A stretch of 41,256 nt of DNA from JBAXPW01 sp037132015 (GTDB lineage Bacteria > Patescibacteriota > Microgenomatia > UBA1406 > GWC2-37-13): the NCBI GenBank assembly GCA_037132015.1, contig JBAXPW010000005.1:1-41256 (forward strand). The letters run 5' to 3'. Position 1 is the stretch's first letter, and each line of letters opens with the position of its first letter. The position numbers and the translations under genes were made by a program. Positions 7,149 through 15,295 of this stretch are shown here, piece by piece. The notes below the pieces were generated by a model. It made no database searches and was not told the origin of the DNA. It worked only from the letters and a program-made list of their open reading frames with translations.

Positions 7149-8631
7149 CGGGATGTAGATTTTTTAAACGGTCAATTTCTTTTTTTAATTCAACCATCTT
7201 TAATTCTCTATTCACCATAACTTTATTTATTGTTTCAAGTTGTTTATTTTTTTTTGCCATCTCTTCTTTTACTTGCTTATTATCTGTTTGATCAACCATC
7301 ACTGTAAGAAAATACTGCTTGCCTTGGGTCTCTATAATTTCTCCAAAAAATAGACCATCCAATATTTCACCAGATTTAGTTTTCACTTGCAAATCAACAT
7401 CATGAATATAACCTATATTTTTTAGTATTTCTGCAATTTTCTTTTGTTCTTCAATATTCACAAAAAGGTTCAACTCTTGAGAAGTTTTTCCGATAACTTC
7501 TTCTTTTGTATATCCAAGCTTTGTCAAAAAGGATTTATTTGCATCTATAAAAGCTCTATCAGGTAATGAACTTATAGCCATCAAGCTTGGATTATTTTCA
7601 AATATTTTACTAAATTTCTGAAGTAATTCCTGATCTTCACCAATATCTTTTACAATACCAAAAATACATTCTTTTCCATCCCATTTACCAAACCATATAC
7701 GAGTTTCAGATGGAAGTAATGTACCGTCTTTTCTTTCCAAAGGAAGGGGACATGAGTATCGGTTACCTGCAAACATTTCATCAAAGATTTGTTTTGCTTC
7801 TCTTTGTTTATCTTTTGGATTCAAATCTAACACCTGCATAGTGTAAAGTTCTTTTTGAGAATATCCCAGTTTGCGAGAAGTCGCACCATTTGTATAATAT
7901 ATTTTTCCTTGTTTATCTCCTACAATTATTATGTCATCTATTGATTCAAAAAAATTCCGATAATTCTTTTCGTTTTCTTTTGACTTGGTATAGTTGTCAA
8001 TAATAATATAGATTACACACAAGAGCAAGTATATTGCCAATACCATAAAACATGTCTGAATGACATGTAATATAGCTTCATCATTCCAATGTTCTGCAGG
8101 ATAGTCCATCCCAAAAACGGCAATGACTTCATGCGAATTAACATCTTTAATTGGTATTAGAATACTTATCCACGTACCCCACCGATCAATTACTGGTTCG
8201 GAGATATGAGGTAAGCCATCTTTTAAAGGTTTAAAATACTCACGGCTTGCTTCTGTATATTCTTGTCCGGGTGGAGAATAGTCTTTGGAAGTTTGTATTT
8301 CTGAGTCGGCTACAAAATATAATTTATCGTTTCTTTTTATATATATATAAGTAAAACGTATATTTGAATCAACATTTTTAATATTTATCAGACTTTTTTT
8401 GATCTGATTGTATTCCTTTTTTTCAAGGTCTGAATAATTAAGATCTAGTTTATTAATGTTATCTAATGACAAGCCTGCTTGTGCAATCTGTGCTATTTTT
8501 AATGCATCATTTTCAATTGATTTGACGCTATTGCGCCATGTTCGGATTACAAAATTTGAACCAAAAATCATTAATAACAATGCTAAAGTAAAAAATACAT
8601 TTCTAGGTTTATTTTGAAAATATTGTTTCAT
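7144..8631 (-). CDS. Membrane sensor with extracytoplasmic domain and two PAS domains, no output domain
   Basis: A 495-residue sensor-like protein. TM1 is about residues 12-29; residues 30-185 form an extracytoplasmic domain of the Cache/PDC type (FTYIYIKRNDKLYFVADSE, then GTWISILIPI and AVFGMDYPAEHW). TM2 is 187-211, PAS 1 is 225-330 (IIIVGDKQGKIYYTN, ending GIVKDIGE), PAS 2 is 338-450 (ending VMVDQTDNKQ), and a charged coiled coil occupies 452-491 (ETINKVMVNRELKMVELKKEI). In histidine kinases this last block precedes the HisKA/HATPase domains; here the protein stops after it. No kinase, GGDEF or methyl-accepting domain is encoded in this or the neighbouring genes. It may signal by binding a partner through the coil, or be a decayed kinase; the tidy end favours the former. 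Confidence 0.8.
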   Translation of the reverse strand: MKQYFQNKPRNVFFTLALLLMIFGSNFVIRTWRNSVKSIENDALKIAQIAQAGLSLDNINKLDLNYSDLEKKEYNQIKKSLINIKNVDSNIRFTYIYIKRNDKLYFVADSEIQTSKDYSPPGQEYTEASREYFKPLKDGLPHISEPVIDRWGTWISILIPIKDVNSHEVIAVFGMDYPAEHWNDEAILHVIQTCFMVLAIYLLLCVIYIIIDNYTKSKENEKNYRNFFESIDDIIIVGDKQGKIYYTNGATSRKLGYSQKELYTMQVLDLNPKDKQREAKQIFDEMFAGNRYSCPLPLERKDGTLLPSETRIWFGKWDGKECIFGIVKDIGEDQELLQKFSKIFENNPSLMAISSLPDRAFIDANKSFLTKLGYTKEEVIGKTSQELNLFVNIEEQKKIAEILKNIGYIHDVDLQVKTKSGEILDGLFFGEIIETQGKQYFLTVMVDQTDNKQVKEEMAKKNKQLETINKVMVNRELKMVELKKEIDRLKNLHPV

Positions 8632-8914
8632 ATATAAATACTATCATCTTCAAAAAAGTTTTTTTAAAGAATTGATTGAATTTATAGTGAAATCTTTCAC
8701 ATTCTTATTTATGAATATCTATATATCACTGATAGACTTCTTTATAGTTTTTATTTTCTCGATTACTATTTTTTTTCTATCAGTTATATTATTTGGAGAA
8801 ACATTACAGACTAATTGAAAAAATTCCAGAACTCTCATATCAATTGTACACTGCTCAAAAAAATTTGATAAGGTTATGGATAAGTTACTTGATTACTTAA
8901 AAAACTATGTTTTC
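8632..8914. other. AT-rich intergenic stretch with a 14-nt dyad
   Basis: About 280 nt without a convincing gene, between two minus-strand genes. Apart from a perfect dyad at 8687-8700 I see only AT-rich sequence and homopolymer runs. No RNA gene or terminator with a stem and T-tract was recognised. Confidence 0.5.
8687..8700. promoter_or_regulatory. Perfect inverted repeat, possible operator
   Basis: GTGAAA-TC-TTTCAC, a perfect 6-bp dyad with a 2-nt centre, about 55 nt upstream of the PAS sensor start. On the minus strand it is followed directly by TATAAA. It could be an operator for the sensor gene, but a single short dyad in AT-rich DNA is weak evidence. Confidence 0.25.
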
Positions 8915-9280
8915 TTATTTTTTATTTTTCCATATACCTACCCCAATAGGAAGAATAAATGTAATGATGTAATACAGATATACATCGAGTTTGTAGTATC
9001 CATCTGTAGGTTTGAACACTTTTACAAGAAAAAAATAGTCAAAAACTATTGCAATAATAGTCCAAATAAATGCAAGTTGGAACAAATAAATAATTGAGTT
9101 GTCTTTTATTTTTTTAAATAACACCCACAAAGTCATAGCAATACCAAAAGGCATAATTACCCATCCAAGTAATGCAGGAGGAATCATCATAAAAAATATG
9201 ATCCCTAAAATATATCCAAAAAGCCACAATAATAACCCCCACGTCAATCCATCTCTAATTAATCCTCTATTTATATTCAT
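8915..9280 (-). CDS. Small four-helix membrane protein
   Basis: A 121-residue hydrophobic protein with four predicted membrane helices: around GLTWGLLLWLFGYILGIIFF, IPPALLGWVIMPFGIAMTLW, IIYLFQLAFIWTIIAIVFDY and VYLYYIITFILPIGVGIW. It has a short charged loop (FKKIKDN) and a basic C-terminus (WKNKK). I recognise no catalytic motif and no named family. Several prolines and glycines sit inside the helices, as in small conserved integral membrane proteins. It is flanked by the glycosidase gene upstream and the AT-rich gap downstream. The start is preceded by a TTATAT-like sequence at a leaderless distance. Function unknown. Confidence 0.65.
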   Translation of the reverse strand: MNINRGLIRDGLTWGLLLWLFGYILGIIFFMMIPPALLGWVIMPFGIAMTLWVLFKKIKDNSIIYLFQLAFIWTIIAIVFDYFFLVKVFKPTDGYYKLDVYLYYIITFILPIGVGIWKNKK

Positions 9281-9329
9281 ATTTTTATATAAATTTACAA
9301 TAAAAATAAGTATCTTAGAATGTCATAAT

Positions 9330-10907
9330 TTATTTTTGTATTGCAGTATTTATTGACTTAACAATTTGAGACCATGTCGATTCTGAAACATACGAATATG
9401 TTAAGCCATTATAAATAGGAGTGCTACCGGGCAATTTATCTTGAGGATAATATACACCATATATCCCTGCATCTTGATCTTTTAAATAATTGATTATTGT
9501 TATCATTTCATTTGCCCGTTTCTCTGATGAATACTCTGATACATCAACATTTGGGTCAATTAATTCAGTACCAACTTCTTGAATACGTATTGGATTGTCA
9601 GGCATTCCATAGGTATGAATCTCATTTTTTAACCAATCGAGTCGGCCTTTAATTTTTTTCAAAGATCCATACACATTAATTCCACTCCTAAAATGTCTCC
9701 AAATAAAATCTTTATTTTTAAATTGATATGTATGAAGAGCTTGTGCCATAGCCACATTCCATTCATTTATTCCGTTTGGACTTACACCGTCTTTTCCATT
9801 CATTTCATAAGCGAATGCTGAGGGAAGTAGCACAATATTACCTCTACTGGCAAGATTGTCTGCTAATTTAAGATAACTTCGCGCATATGCATCGGGAGTA
9901 ATAATATCATAATTAGCACTATATTCTGTTGTTAATCCGTTTCCATTCCGATAATGAAATGCAAATAAGTCAGGTTCATTCTGATAAATATATCTAAATT
10001 CGTAATCAGGATACTTTATTGACAGATAGTTGTGAATAGTAGAGATTGCATCTGTCATCAACTCAACTCCTTGATCTGTAAGTTCCTGATACATTCTATA
10101 ATGCGAATTTGATATCGCAGGACCCGTTGTTCCATATATAATATTCCCATCGATTATAATATCAATTTTTTTATATCCTAGATCTGCCATCGTTTCAATT
10201 TGAAGTAATCTTGAAGAATCTGCAAAAAGAAACCTATTATTTATTCCCTTGTTCTTGAGCAATGTTTTTACCTTAACTGCGTTATCATAAACATAATGAA
10301 ATCCTGTAAAATCTACACGAGTATGACTATATAGTGTGCCTTCATGAAGAGCCATAAAATGATTAAAATACGATTTTATTGCATTTCTTCTTATTTCCAG
10401 AGCATCTAAAATCTCTTGAGAATTTGAGTTTGAATTAATAATATTTTCTAATTTTGAAAATGGAAATAGTGATTCAAGTGCCTGAGGTGATGTGCCTCCA
10501 TTACTGTAAAATGGCGGTTCAGCTACAAAGTATGGGGCATCCGATGATTGATTTTTTTGATTTTGTGATAATGTTTGTTGGCGCTCATCAATCTTAGTCA
10601 ATTCAGGTCCAGAAGGTATGTTATATTTGATCTCTAATGCTTGATCGATTGGACTTTTTGATTGATTTGATGAATCTATTAGTGATAACTTTCTTTGATT
10701 AGTTGAAGTAGTTTTTTGTAAGGTAATAAAGTCTAAAATTGAATTTTGTTTGAGTGAGGGACCTTGCGCATTGGAATTAATAATGTAGTGTTGAAATCCA
10801 AAATTTGTTACATATATGCCAAGAAAAAGTGTAGACCCTAACATCAGTAACAAAATATATTGTTTATATTTTATTCCACTTTTTTTAATACGTATTTTCT
10901 TTTTCAC
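9330..10907 (-). CDS. Putative membrane-anchored glycoside hydrolase (clan GH-A-like TIM barrel)
   Basis: A 525-residue protein with an N-terminal membrane anchor or signal (residues 16-36), a low-complexity Ser/Gln/Asn-rich linker (about 45-130) and a C-terminal domain that reads as a TIM-barrel glycosidase. YIYQNEPDLF places Glu311 in the Asn-Glu-Pro motif of the clan GH-A acid/base, and PIRIQEVGTEL places Glu444 (or Glu448) at the expected nucleophile strand. Strand-like segments such as FLFADS, KKIDIIIDG and IVLLPSAFAYEMNG fit the barrel. A surface glycanase is the likely role; I cannot assign a GH family. The start is a GTG at 10907, 6 nt after a perfect TATAAT. No nearby gene shares its operon. 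Confidence 0.6.
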   Translation of the reverse strand: MKKKIRIKKSGIKYKQYILLLMLGSTLFLGIYVTNFGFQHYIINSNAQGPSLKQNSILDFITLQKTTSTNQRKLSLIDSSNQSKSPIDQALEIKYNIPSGPELTKIDERQQTLSQNQKNQSSDAPYFVAEPPFYSNGGTSPQALESLFPFSKLENIINSNSNSQEILDALEIRRNAIKSYFNHFMALHEGTLYSHTRVDFTGFHYVYDNAVKVKTLLKNKGINNRFLFADSSRLLQIETMADLGYKKIDIIIDGNIIYGTTGPAISNSHYRMYQELTDQGVELMTDAISTIHNYLSIKYPDYEFRYIYQNEPDLFAFHYRNGNGLTTEYSANYDIITPDAYARSYLKLADNLASRGNIVLLPSAFAYEMNGKDGVSPNGINEWNVAMAQALHTYQFKNKDFIWRHFRSGINVYGSLKKIKGRLDWLKNEIHTYGMPDNPIRIQEVGTELIDPNVDVSEYSSEKRANEMITIINYLKDQDAGIYGVYYPQDKLPGSTPIYNGLTYSYVSESTWSQIVKSINTAIQK

Positions 10908-10913
10908 TTATTA

Positions 10914-10919
10914 ATTATA
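10914..10919 (-). promoter_or_regulatory. -10 box of the glycosidase gene (GTG start)
   Basis: Perfect TATAAT on the minus strand, 6 nt before the GTG start at 10907. The spacing decides the unusual start codon. Confidence 0.5.
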
Positions 10920-10949
10920 CACTATTTATTACATCAGTAGTAGAAGGAA

Positions 10950-11543
10950 TTACAAATCTACAACCAAATAGTCATCATCAGTAATTTCTTTGACTTCATT
11001 TTTTGAAGTAGTCCTATATTTGTAAAGAGACTCTTTATGTAGTGCTTCTTTGTAATGAGGAAATATTTCAAACGGCACTAATTCTAAACCTTTTAAATTT
11101 GTTAATCCAATAAGATTTTGATCAAAATTTGGCAAATTACAAACTTCAATTGTTGGTGTTAAAACTAATCCTCCGGCGCTAAATCCTGCAATTAAAATAA
11201 TATCTTTGTTTAACATTCTTTTTATTACATCACCTAAGCCCGATTTGCGGAGATTATTAAGTAATTCAAATGTATTTCCGCCAGAAATAACTAATATATT
11301 TGAATTAGTAAGTTTCTTGATAATTTCAAGAGAATTTTCTTGAGAATTATCAATATAATTATATTCAGCTCCAAACACTTCAGCATAATTTTCCCATTCA
11401 TTAATATATGTTTGTGAACAGTTTGCTCCATTACTCGGCATATATGCGCAAACTTTATTTGAAATCCACTCTGGAAAAATTAATTTCAATAATATATCTT
11501 TATTCTTTTCGGTAATTGTAGAAAACAATACTATTTGTTTCAT
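10950..11543 (-). CDS. Peptidase S51 (peptidase E-like) / class I GATase-like protein
   Basis: A 197-residue protein with the marks of the S51 dipeptidase family. ILVISGGNTFELLNNLR (83-99) is the GGNTF block, IAGFSAGGLVLTPTIE contains the nucleophile Ser122 in a sharp elbow, and EIFPHYKEALHK supplies His163. Family members such as PepE cleave Asp-X dipeptides; others split cyanophycin units. The protein is shorter than cyanophycinases and close to peptidase E in size. It has no signal peptide, so a cytoplasmic role in peptide turnover is likely. The substrate preference is not readable. A TAAAAT box lies 6 nt upstream of the ATG, facing away from the small membrane protein gene at 11631. Confidence 0.8.
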   Translation of the reverse strand: MKQIVLFSTITEKNKDILLKLIFPEWISNKVCAYMPSNGANCSQTYINEWENYAEVFGAEYNYIDNSQENSLEIIKKLTNSNILVISGGNTFELLNNLRKSGLGDVIKRMLNKDIILIAGFSAGGLVLTPTIEVCNLPNFDQNLIGLTNLKGLELVPFEIFPHYKEALHKESLYKYRTTSKNEVKEITDDDYLVVDL

Positions 11544-11549
11544 GAAATA

Positions 11550-11555
11550 ATTTTA
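11550..11555 (-). promoter_or_regulatory. -10 box of the S51 peptidase gene
   Basis: TAAAAT on the minus strand, 6 nt from the ATG at 11543. Confidence 0.35.
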
Positions 11556-11630
11556 CACTTTTCCACTCTCATTTGTAATTATACTTTTCGACGCAATAAA
11601 ATATATTTGGTCTATAATTATTACAACTTT

Positions 11631-11843
11631 ATGAAAAAAGTTTTTATTGTAATTGCGATAACCTATATTCTTATTGCAACTTATATTGAACCTACAGCCA
11701 CTCAATATATTTCAAGTAGTGCGTATAGTATGAATGTAAAAGATAATTTGAGTAGGGTCATTCCGTATTCTGTATTTCTTCTTACTATAGCTCTCATAAT
11801 CTATAGCATTCATATTATTATTAAAAAAATCTCCAAAAAGTAG
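11631..11843 (+). CDS. Small two-helix membrane protein
   Basis: A 70-residue protein with two hydrophobic segments (KKVFIVIAITYILIATYI and YSVFLLTIALIIYSIHII) and a basic tail (KKISKK). The first helix could be a signal or anchor, and the loop of about 25 residues between the helices would lie outside. The start at 11631 was chosen because a TATAAT box lies at 11613-11618; an earlier in-frame ATG at 11535 would cross that box and overlap the opposite gene. No family recognised. The stop is followed by a run of seven G bases, then the hsdR promoter. Confidence 0.5.
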   Translation: MKKVFIVIAITYILIATYIEPTATQYISSSAYSMNVKDNLSRVIPYSVFLLTIALIIYSIHIIIKKISKK

Positions 11844-11873
11844 GGGGGGATATATTTTGGGTAATGATGGGTA

Positions 11874-11879
11874 TATAAT
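11874..11879 (+). promoter_or_regulatory. -10 box of the type I R-M operon
   Basis: Perfect TATAAT, 6 nt before the hsdR ATG at 11886. No good -35 at 17 nt. It is the only promoter-like signal ahead of the three tightly spaced R-M genes. Confidence 0.45.
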
Positions 11880-11885
11880 AAATGG

Positions 11886-14447
11886 ATGAAACACAAAGAA
11901 GCACGGGCACGAATAAAAATAAATAAACTCCTTGAAGAAGCAGGCTGGCGTTTCGAAGACTTAAAAGAAGGCAAAGCGAACATTCATCTTGAGGCAGGGG
12001 TAATGTTTGACCAACTTGGGGAAGATTTTGAACATGCGACAACGCAAGATAAAAGATCAGGTGCAATAGATTTTCTATTGTTAGACAAAGACGGGAAAGC
12101 CTTAGCCGTCGTAGAAGCAAAACGGGAATCAATCAATCCTCTTTTTGCAAAAGAACAAGCACGCAATTATGCTCGCAATACTGGAGCACGTTTTGTTATC
12201 CTTTCAAACGGAAACATGCATTACCTTTGGGACACTAAACATGGAAATCCCGAAACTATTTCACGCTTTCCCACGCAGGATTCTATCTCTGAATATCGGG
12301 AATATACTCCAAACCCTATCGAGCTTGTGAATACTTCTGTAGACGAAAACTATATCATTGCATCTCAAATGCCAGAATATGCAAAAGATCCACTATACAT
12401 AAACTTGGAAACACGCCCATCATTTCTAAAAAAAAATGGACTAAAACAGATGCGCCCGTATCAAGTTCAAGCTATTAAAGCACTTCAAGAAGCAACCAAG
12501 AACAATAAACAACGATACCTTTTTGAGATGGCCACAGGAACAGGTAAAACCCTCGTTTCTGCAGCTGTAATTAAGCTTTTTCTTAAATCGGGTAACGCAA
12601 AAAAGATTTTATTTTTGGTCGATCGGTTGGAATTAGAAGATCAAGCAAATAAAGCATTTATTCACTACTTAGGAAAAGATTTTAAAAGTGTTATCTATAA
12701 AAATTCCCGAGATTCTTGGGCAAATGCATCTATTGTTGTCTCTACTATTCAGACATTCATGTCAGGTGATAGATATCGACATGAGTTTTCTCCTACTGAT
12801 TTTGAGTTTGTTATCTCCGACGAAGCCCATCGATCAATTGGTGGAAGTAGTCGGGCGGTCTTTGAGTACTTCGTAGGTTATAAACTGGGATTAACCGCAA
12901 CACCAAAAAATTACCTGAAAGGCGCAGAGACAGATGCTCTTGATAACCAAAAAGAATATGAACGAAGGCTATTACTAGACACGTATCGTACATTTGGATG
13001 TGAACCCGGTAACCCTACATATACATATGATCTTATTACGGGTGCAACAGAAGGTTTTTTAATTCAACCAACATTGGTCGATGCTCGTACAGAAATAACA
13101 ACACAACTGTTATCTGATAAAGGATATTCAGTTCCGATTAACACTACTGATGGTGTCGCAAGCGAAGAAGTATTTACTGGTCGTGATTACGAAAAAACAA
13201 TTTATAACGAAGAGACAAATGTGGCTATGTGTAAGGCTTTTATGGACAATGGCCTCCTCGATCCCGTATCAGAACAGTTGGGAATTCCACTTTTTGGTAA
13301 ATCTATCGTTTTCTGTGTTTCACAAAACCACGCTGCAAAGGTATGTAACATTCTTAATCAGATGGCGCAATCGCGCTGGCCTGGTATCTACAACGAGTCA
13401 GATTTTGCAATGCAAGTTACATCGAGCATACCCACAGCTCAACAAATGACCATAAACTTTGCTAATAATCGCCTTGGCGGTGTTTCGAAACAACCGGAAG
13501 GATACGAAACCAGCAAAACACGGATAACAGTAACTGTTGGCATGATGACAACCGGATACGATTGTGAAGATATTCTTAACATTGCCCTCATGCGACCAGT
13601 TTTCAGCCCTTCAGACTTTGTGCAGATGAAAGGCCGTGGGACGCGTAAATATATTTTTGAGCACGAAGATTACACTACAAAAGAGAAAATTGAGATACCA
13701 AAAAAAACATTTAAGTTTTTTGATTTTTTTGCTGTTTGTGAATATTTTGAATCAGAATTTCCGTATGACGAAAAGATAAAGTTACCGTTGTTAAAAGCTC
13801 AAAAAGCACCTTTACAGAGTCCTTATGATCCTCTAACAGAACCCATGGATGGTACAAAAACATTTGATGGCCCTATACATCTTGCTGTCAAAGATCAAAT
13901 TGCAACAGTCAAAAATACAGTGATAGGTCTTGAAGGAATGCGCATTGATAGAGAAGGATTTAGGAGGGCTGTACAAGAAGATGTACTCAATAATACAGAA
14001 TTACAAAATATGTGGAATAATGGCGATAGGCAAGGAGCAGAACAGTATGCACAAATCCATGTTTTTGATAAGCCAAAAAACTTTATCAGTCTGGATAAAA
14101 TTCGCAGACTATTTAATGTCGATCGAAGAATTACAGTACGTGAGTTTTTGCAAGTTGCTTTTGGTGAAAAAGATACATTTGAAACAAAAGATGAACTCTT
14201 AGAACTTGAATGGGAAAAATATACACAACAGTATCCAGTACCACACGAAATATATACAGCAGTAAAAAACTTTTTTAAGGCATATGCTATCGACTCAGAT
14301 GTGCGAGATATTATGAAGACAAAACAATTTGCTCGATTTCATGCCAACTCATCATTTGACTTTTCAGATTTTGAACAATTGGGAGAGCATAAAAGTTTTG
14401 TCCCCCGATACATTACGGACTATGCACATCAATTAATCAGTTTATAA
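11886..14447 (+). CDS. hsdR: Type I restriction endonuclease subunit R
   Basis: An 853-residue HsdR, the ATP-driven translocase and nuclease subunit of a type I R-M complex. The N-terminal nuclease shows a PD-(D/E)xK arrangement: IDFLLLDKDGKALAVVEAKRE with Asp62, Glu77 and Lys79. The SF2 helicase motor follows: QMRPYQVQA (Q-tip region, ~188), Walker A ATGTGKT (216-222), DEAH box (312-315), TATP motif III (337-340), and MKGRGTRKY for motif VI. The C-terminal ~170 residues match the EcoEI-type helical region that contacts HsdM. Length and motif order fit the EcoEI/type IB-like branch. It is first in a tight operon: 4 nt to the DinD-like gene. No frameshift or stop interrupts it, so it looks functional. 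Confidence 0.95.
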   Translation: MKHKEARARIKINKLLEEAGWRFEDLKEGKANIHLEAGVMFDQLGEDFEHATTQDKRSGAIDFLLLDKDGKALAVVEAKRESINPLFAKEQARNYARNTGARFVILSNGNMHYLWDTKHGNPETISRFPTQDSISEYREYTPNPIELVNTSVDENYIIASQMPEYAKDPLYINLETRPSFLKKNGLKQMRPYQVQAIKALQEATKNNKQRYLFEMATGTGKTLVSAAVIKLFLKSGNAKKILFLVDRLELEDQANKAFIHYLGKDFKSVIYKNSRDSWANASIVVSTIQTFMSGDRYRHEFSPTDFEFVISDEAHRSIGGSSRAVFEYFVGYKLGLTATPKNYLKGAETDALDNQKEYERRLLLDTYRTFGCEPGNPTYTYDLITGATEGFLIQPTLVDARTEITTQLLSDKGYSVPINTTDGVASEEVFTGRDYEKTIYNEETNVAMCKAFMDNGLLDPVSEQLGIPLFGKSIVFCVSQNHAAKVCNILNQMAQSRWPGIYNESDFAMQVTSSIPTAQQMTINFANNRLGGVSKQPEGYETSKTRITVTVGMMTTGYDCEDILNIALMRPVFSPSDFVQMKGRGTRKYIFEHEDYTTKEKIEIPKKTFKFFDFFAVCEYFESEFPYDEKIKLPLLKAQKAPLQSPYDPLTEPMDGTKTFDGPIHLAVKDQIATVKNTVIGLEGMRIDREGFRRAVQEDVLNNTELQNMWNNGDRQGAEQYAQIHVFDKPKNFISLDKIRRLFNVDRRITVREFLQVAFGEKDTFETKDELLELEWEKYTQQYPVPHEIYTAVKNFFKAYAIDSDVRDIMKTKQFARFHANSSFDFSDFEQLGEHKSFVPRYITDYAHQLISL

Positions 14448-14451
14448 ACCT

Positions 14452-15294
14452 ATGAATCCTCATAATAATTCATTAGCTATTTTTGAAAACTATAAAATTC
14501 GTCGTATCTATGATGAAAATTCTGAAACATGGTTTTTTTCTGTGATAGATGTAGTCGCTGCATTGAATGAACAGACGGACTATGGAAAAGCAAAAAACTA
14601 TTGGAATAAACTTGCTCAACGTCTTAGAGAAGAAGGGAATGAGTCGGTGACAAATTGTCAGCAACTGAAATTAGAAGCAAGTGATGGGAAAAAATACTTA
14701 ACAGTCGTAGCAAACACTGAAACATTACTTCGCATCATTCAGGCTGTCCCCAGTAAAAAAGCTGAGCCTGTCAAACTCTGGCTTGCAAAAGTTGGTTATG
14801 AACGCATACAGGAAATATCTGATCCCGAAAAAGCACTAAACCGTTCTCGAGAGTATTGGCAAAAACAAGGTAGAAGTGAAAAATGGATACAACAACGGAT
14901 GATGGAGCAAGAAACACGAAATAAATTAACAGATTATTGGGCAGAAAGTGGAGTGAAAAAAGGTGATGAATTTGCTATTCTTACCAATATTATTCATCAA
15001 GAATGGAGCGATTTATCCGTGAAAGAACATAAAGACTTTAAACGGTTAAATACTCAAAATCTTCGTGATCATATGAATGAGGCTGAACTTATTTTTACTG
15101 CACTTGCAGAGCTCTCTACACGTCAAATTGCTGAAAATATGGAAACAAAAGGATTAGAAGAAAACAAAATCCCCGCAAAAAAAGGTGGGAGAATTGCCAA
15201 AGATGCACGAAAAGCATTAGAAGAAAAAACAGGAAAATCAGTAGTTACAGGAAACAATTATTTACCACAAAACAATTCAAAAAAAATATCCTAA
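14452..15294 (+). CDS. dinD: DinD-like protein with BRO N-terminal domain
   Basis: A 280-residue protein. Residues ~10-115 form a BRO-N/antirepressor-type domain (WFFSVIDVVAALNEQTDYGKAKNYWNKL and LRIIQAVPSKKAEPVKLWLAKVGYERIQE). The central block NRSREYWQKQGRSEKWIQQRM, with RNKLTDYW after it, is characteristic of DNA-damage-inducible protein D. E. coli DinD is SOS-controlled and affects RecA filaments; BRO-N domains bind DNA or nucleic-acid partners. The C-terminal tail is Lys-rich and low in complexity. It sits between hsdR and hsdMS with gaps of 4 nt and 1 nt, so it is co-expressed with the R-M enzyme. Such proteins are often found inside type I R-M loci, but their role there is unclear. No SOS box was seen ahead of this gene. 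Confidence 0.85.
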   Translation: MNPHNNSLAIFENYKIRRIYDENSETWFFSVIDVVAALNEQTDYGKAKNYWNKLAQRLREEGNESVTNCQQLKLEASDGKKYLTVVANTETLLRIIQAVPSKKAEPVKLWLAKVGYERIQEISDPEKALNRSREYWQKQGRSEKWIQQRMMEQETRNKLTDYWAESGVKKGDEFAILTNIIHQEWSDLSVKEHKDFKRLNTQNLRDHMNEAELIFTALAELSTRQIAENMETKGLEENKIPAKKGGRIAKDARKALEEKTGKSVVTGNNYLPQNNSKKIS

Positions 15295-15295
15295 T

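Noticed and set aside
8876..9097. A short plus-strand reading frame
   Set aside because: It has no recognisable features and is opposite the better-supported four-helix membrane protein.
11842..11850. The run of seven G bases as a phase-variable switch for hsdR
   Set aside because: It lies upstream of the -10 box, outside the coding region, at a distance not obviously affecting the promoter; one short tract is not enough.
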